This document shows positions 4,928 through 6,000 of a DNA stretch of 6,000 nucleotides, piece by piece. The notes under the pieces are model-generated. The model was not told where the DNA came from. It did no database searches and saw only the letters and a program-made list of their open reading frames with translations. A program made the translations under genes and the position numbers. The stretch's first letter is position 1, and each line of letters begins with the position of its first letter. The DNA is from Pseudomonadota bacterium (GTDB lineage: Bacteria; Pseudomonadota; Gammaproteobacteria; Burkholderiales; Rhodocyclaceae), in NCBI GenBank assembly GCA_021811225.1, contig JAJZPJ010000047.1, positions 1 to 6,000 on the forward strand. The letters are read 5' to 3'.

Positions 4928-6000
4928 CCAACGAGAACCCAGCCGACAACCGGCGCAAGCACGTGCTGCGCGGCATCACCCTGCTATTCCTCCTGGCGGG
5001 AGCCGCCTACGCGCTTTTTTACGCGCTGGTGCTGTCGAAGCGGGAAGAGACCGATAACGCCTATGTCGCCGGCAACCTGGTCACGCTGTCGTCGCAGGTG
5101 AGCGGCAACGTGCAGCAGATACTGGCCGACGAAACGCAATTGGTGAAGGCCGGCGCGGTCGTGATCAGGCTCGACCCGACCGACGCCGAGGTCGCGCTGG
5201 GCAAGGCGGCAGCGCACCTGGGCGAGACGGTCCGGCAACTGCGCGAGCGCTATGGCCTCGTCGCGCAATACGCCGCCGCGATCGCATTGAAGCAGCAGCA
5301 GTTGCACGACGCGATCGACGATCTCGCGCGCCGCGCGCCGCTGGCGGCGGACCATAGCGTCTCCGGAGAGGATGTCGCGCACGCCCGGCAGGCGGTGGAC
5401 AATGCCCGGGCGGCGCTCGACGTCGCGATCCGGCAGGCGGACGCGGTCAAGGCCGGCGTCGCCGGGGTGAGCCTGAGGAACAATCCGAGCGTGCTGGCGG
5501 CGAAGGCCGATTTCGTCCAGGCCTGGCTCGCCGCCCGCCGCAACGCGATCCTGGCGCCGGTGTCGGGCTACGTCGCCAAGCGCAGCGTGCAGCTGGGCGC
5601 CCACGTGACGCCCGGCGTGCCCTTGCTCTCGATCGTGCCGCTCGACCAGCTCTGGATCGAGGCCAACTTCAAGGAATCCGAACTCCGGAACATCCGCGTC
5701 GGACAACCCGCGACCGTGACAGCGGACATGTACGGCGACAAGGTCCTCTATCACGGCAAGGTGCTCGGCCTCTCGGCGGGCACGGGCAGCGCGTTCTCCC
5801 TGCTGCCGGCGCAAAACGCCACCGGCAACTGGATCAAGGTGGTGCAGCGGGTGCCGGTGCGCATTTCGCTCGATCCCCGGGAACTGGAGCGGCATCCCTT
5901 GCGCATCGGACTGTCGACCACGGTCACGATCGACACGCACCGCACCGACGGCGCGATGCTCGGCGCCGCGATGCCGGCCACCGCCTACACCACCCAGGCG
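4924..6000 (+). CDS. emrA: EmrA/HlyD-type periplasmic adaptor of the efflux pump (3' end cut by window)
   Basis: The frame stays open for 359 codons to the window edge; family members are about 390 residues, so roughly 30 are probably missing. A short cytoplasmic N-terminus precedes one membrane helix (about 17-37). TDNAYVAGNLVTLSSQVSG (43-61) opens the first lipoyl half-motif, followed by VIRLDPTDAEVALGKA (80-95). Helical, alanine-rich sequence (about 86-207) forms the coiled-coil hairpin that reaches the outer-membrane channel. The second lipoyl half is APVSGYVAKRSVQLGAHV (211-228). The beta-barrel region has LWIEANFKESEL (244-255) and the EmrA-characteristic SLLPAQNATGNWIKVVQRVP (292-311) and HPLRIGLS (324-331). 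The adaptor bridges the inner-membrane antiporter and the outer-membrane duct. The start overlaps the channel gene stop (ATGA) with only a weak purine stretch upstream, suggesting coupling. The EmrA subfamily call is strong; the symbol denotes family rather than proven orthology. Confidence 0.94.
   Translation, partial: MTNENPADNRRKHVLRGITLLFLLAGAAYALFYALVLSKREETDNAYVAGNLVTLSSQVSGNVQQILADETQLVKAGAVVIRLDPTDAEVALGKAAAHLGETVRQLRERYGLVAQYAAAIALKQQQLHDAIDDLARRAPLAADHSVSGEDVAHARQAVDNARAALDVAIRQADAVKAGVAGVSLRNNPSVLAAKADFVQAWLAARRNAILAPVSGYVAKRSVQLGAHVTPGVPLLSIVPLDQLWIEANFKESELRNIRVGQPATVTADMYGDKVLYHGKVLGLSAGTGSAFSLLPAQNATGNWIKVVQRVPVRISLDPRELERHPLRIGLSTTVTIDTHRTDGAMLGAAMPATAYTTQA

Noticed and set aside
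4984..5940. 318-codon minus-strand frame opposite the adaptor gene
   Set aside because: The plus strand encodes an EmrA-type adaptor with all diagnostic motifs. The antisense product is Arg/Gln/His-rich and low in information.

Overview
The window is about two-thirds G+C by eye, apart from one AT-rich island near 1380-1437. The gene families, a tRNA with an encoded CCA end and the dense coding suggest a high-GC proteobacterium, more likely gamma or beta than alpha. I cannot name a genus from the sequence.

Layout, left to right. Positions 1-139 hold a valine tRNA (anticodon CAC) behind a perfect TATAAT box. Positions 140-296 are a short non-coding gap with a REP-like inverted repeat whose centre is a 13-bp tandem duplication. 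A classical Old Yellow Enzyme family flavoprotein (alkene/xenobiotic reductase, NemA/XenB type) follows on the minus strand, starting at 1364. Positions 1365-1435 are a divergent control region containing a 16-bp palindrome (ATGAT-N6-ATCAT) and CTAA elements spaced 15 bp apart. From 1436 to the right edge runs a plus-strand operon: a MarR-family regulator with a TTG start, a 14-helix DHA2/EmrB-type drug:proton antiporter, a NodT-type outer-membrane efflux lipoprotein, and an EmrA-type periplasmic adaptor cut by the window end. Junctions within the operon are 4-bp ATGA overlaps or a 4-nt gap, so it is probably one transcript.

The operon encodes all three parts of an EmrAB-TolC-like tripartite pump (inner-membrane antiporter, adaptor, outer-membrane channel) with its own regulator. 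The divergent flavin reductase shares the control region, and its likely -10 box overlaps the palindrome. The regulator may therefore control both reduction of an electrophilic compound and export of it or its product. That functional link is an inference from gene layout. Each family is well known. What merits a second look is the shared operator, the gene order (regulator, antiporter, channel, adaptor) and the repeat at 191-276. I found no CRISPR array, transposase, integrase or novel defence-type system.
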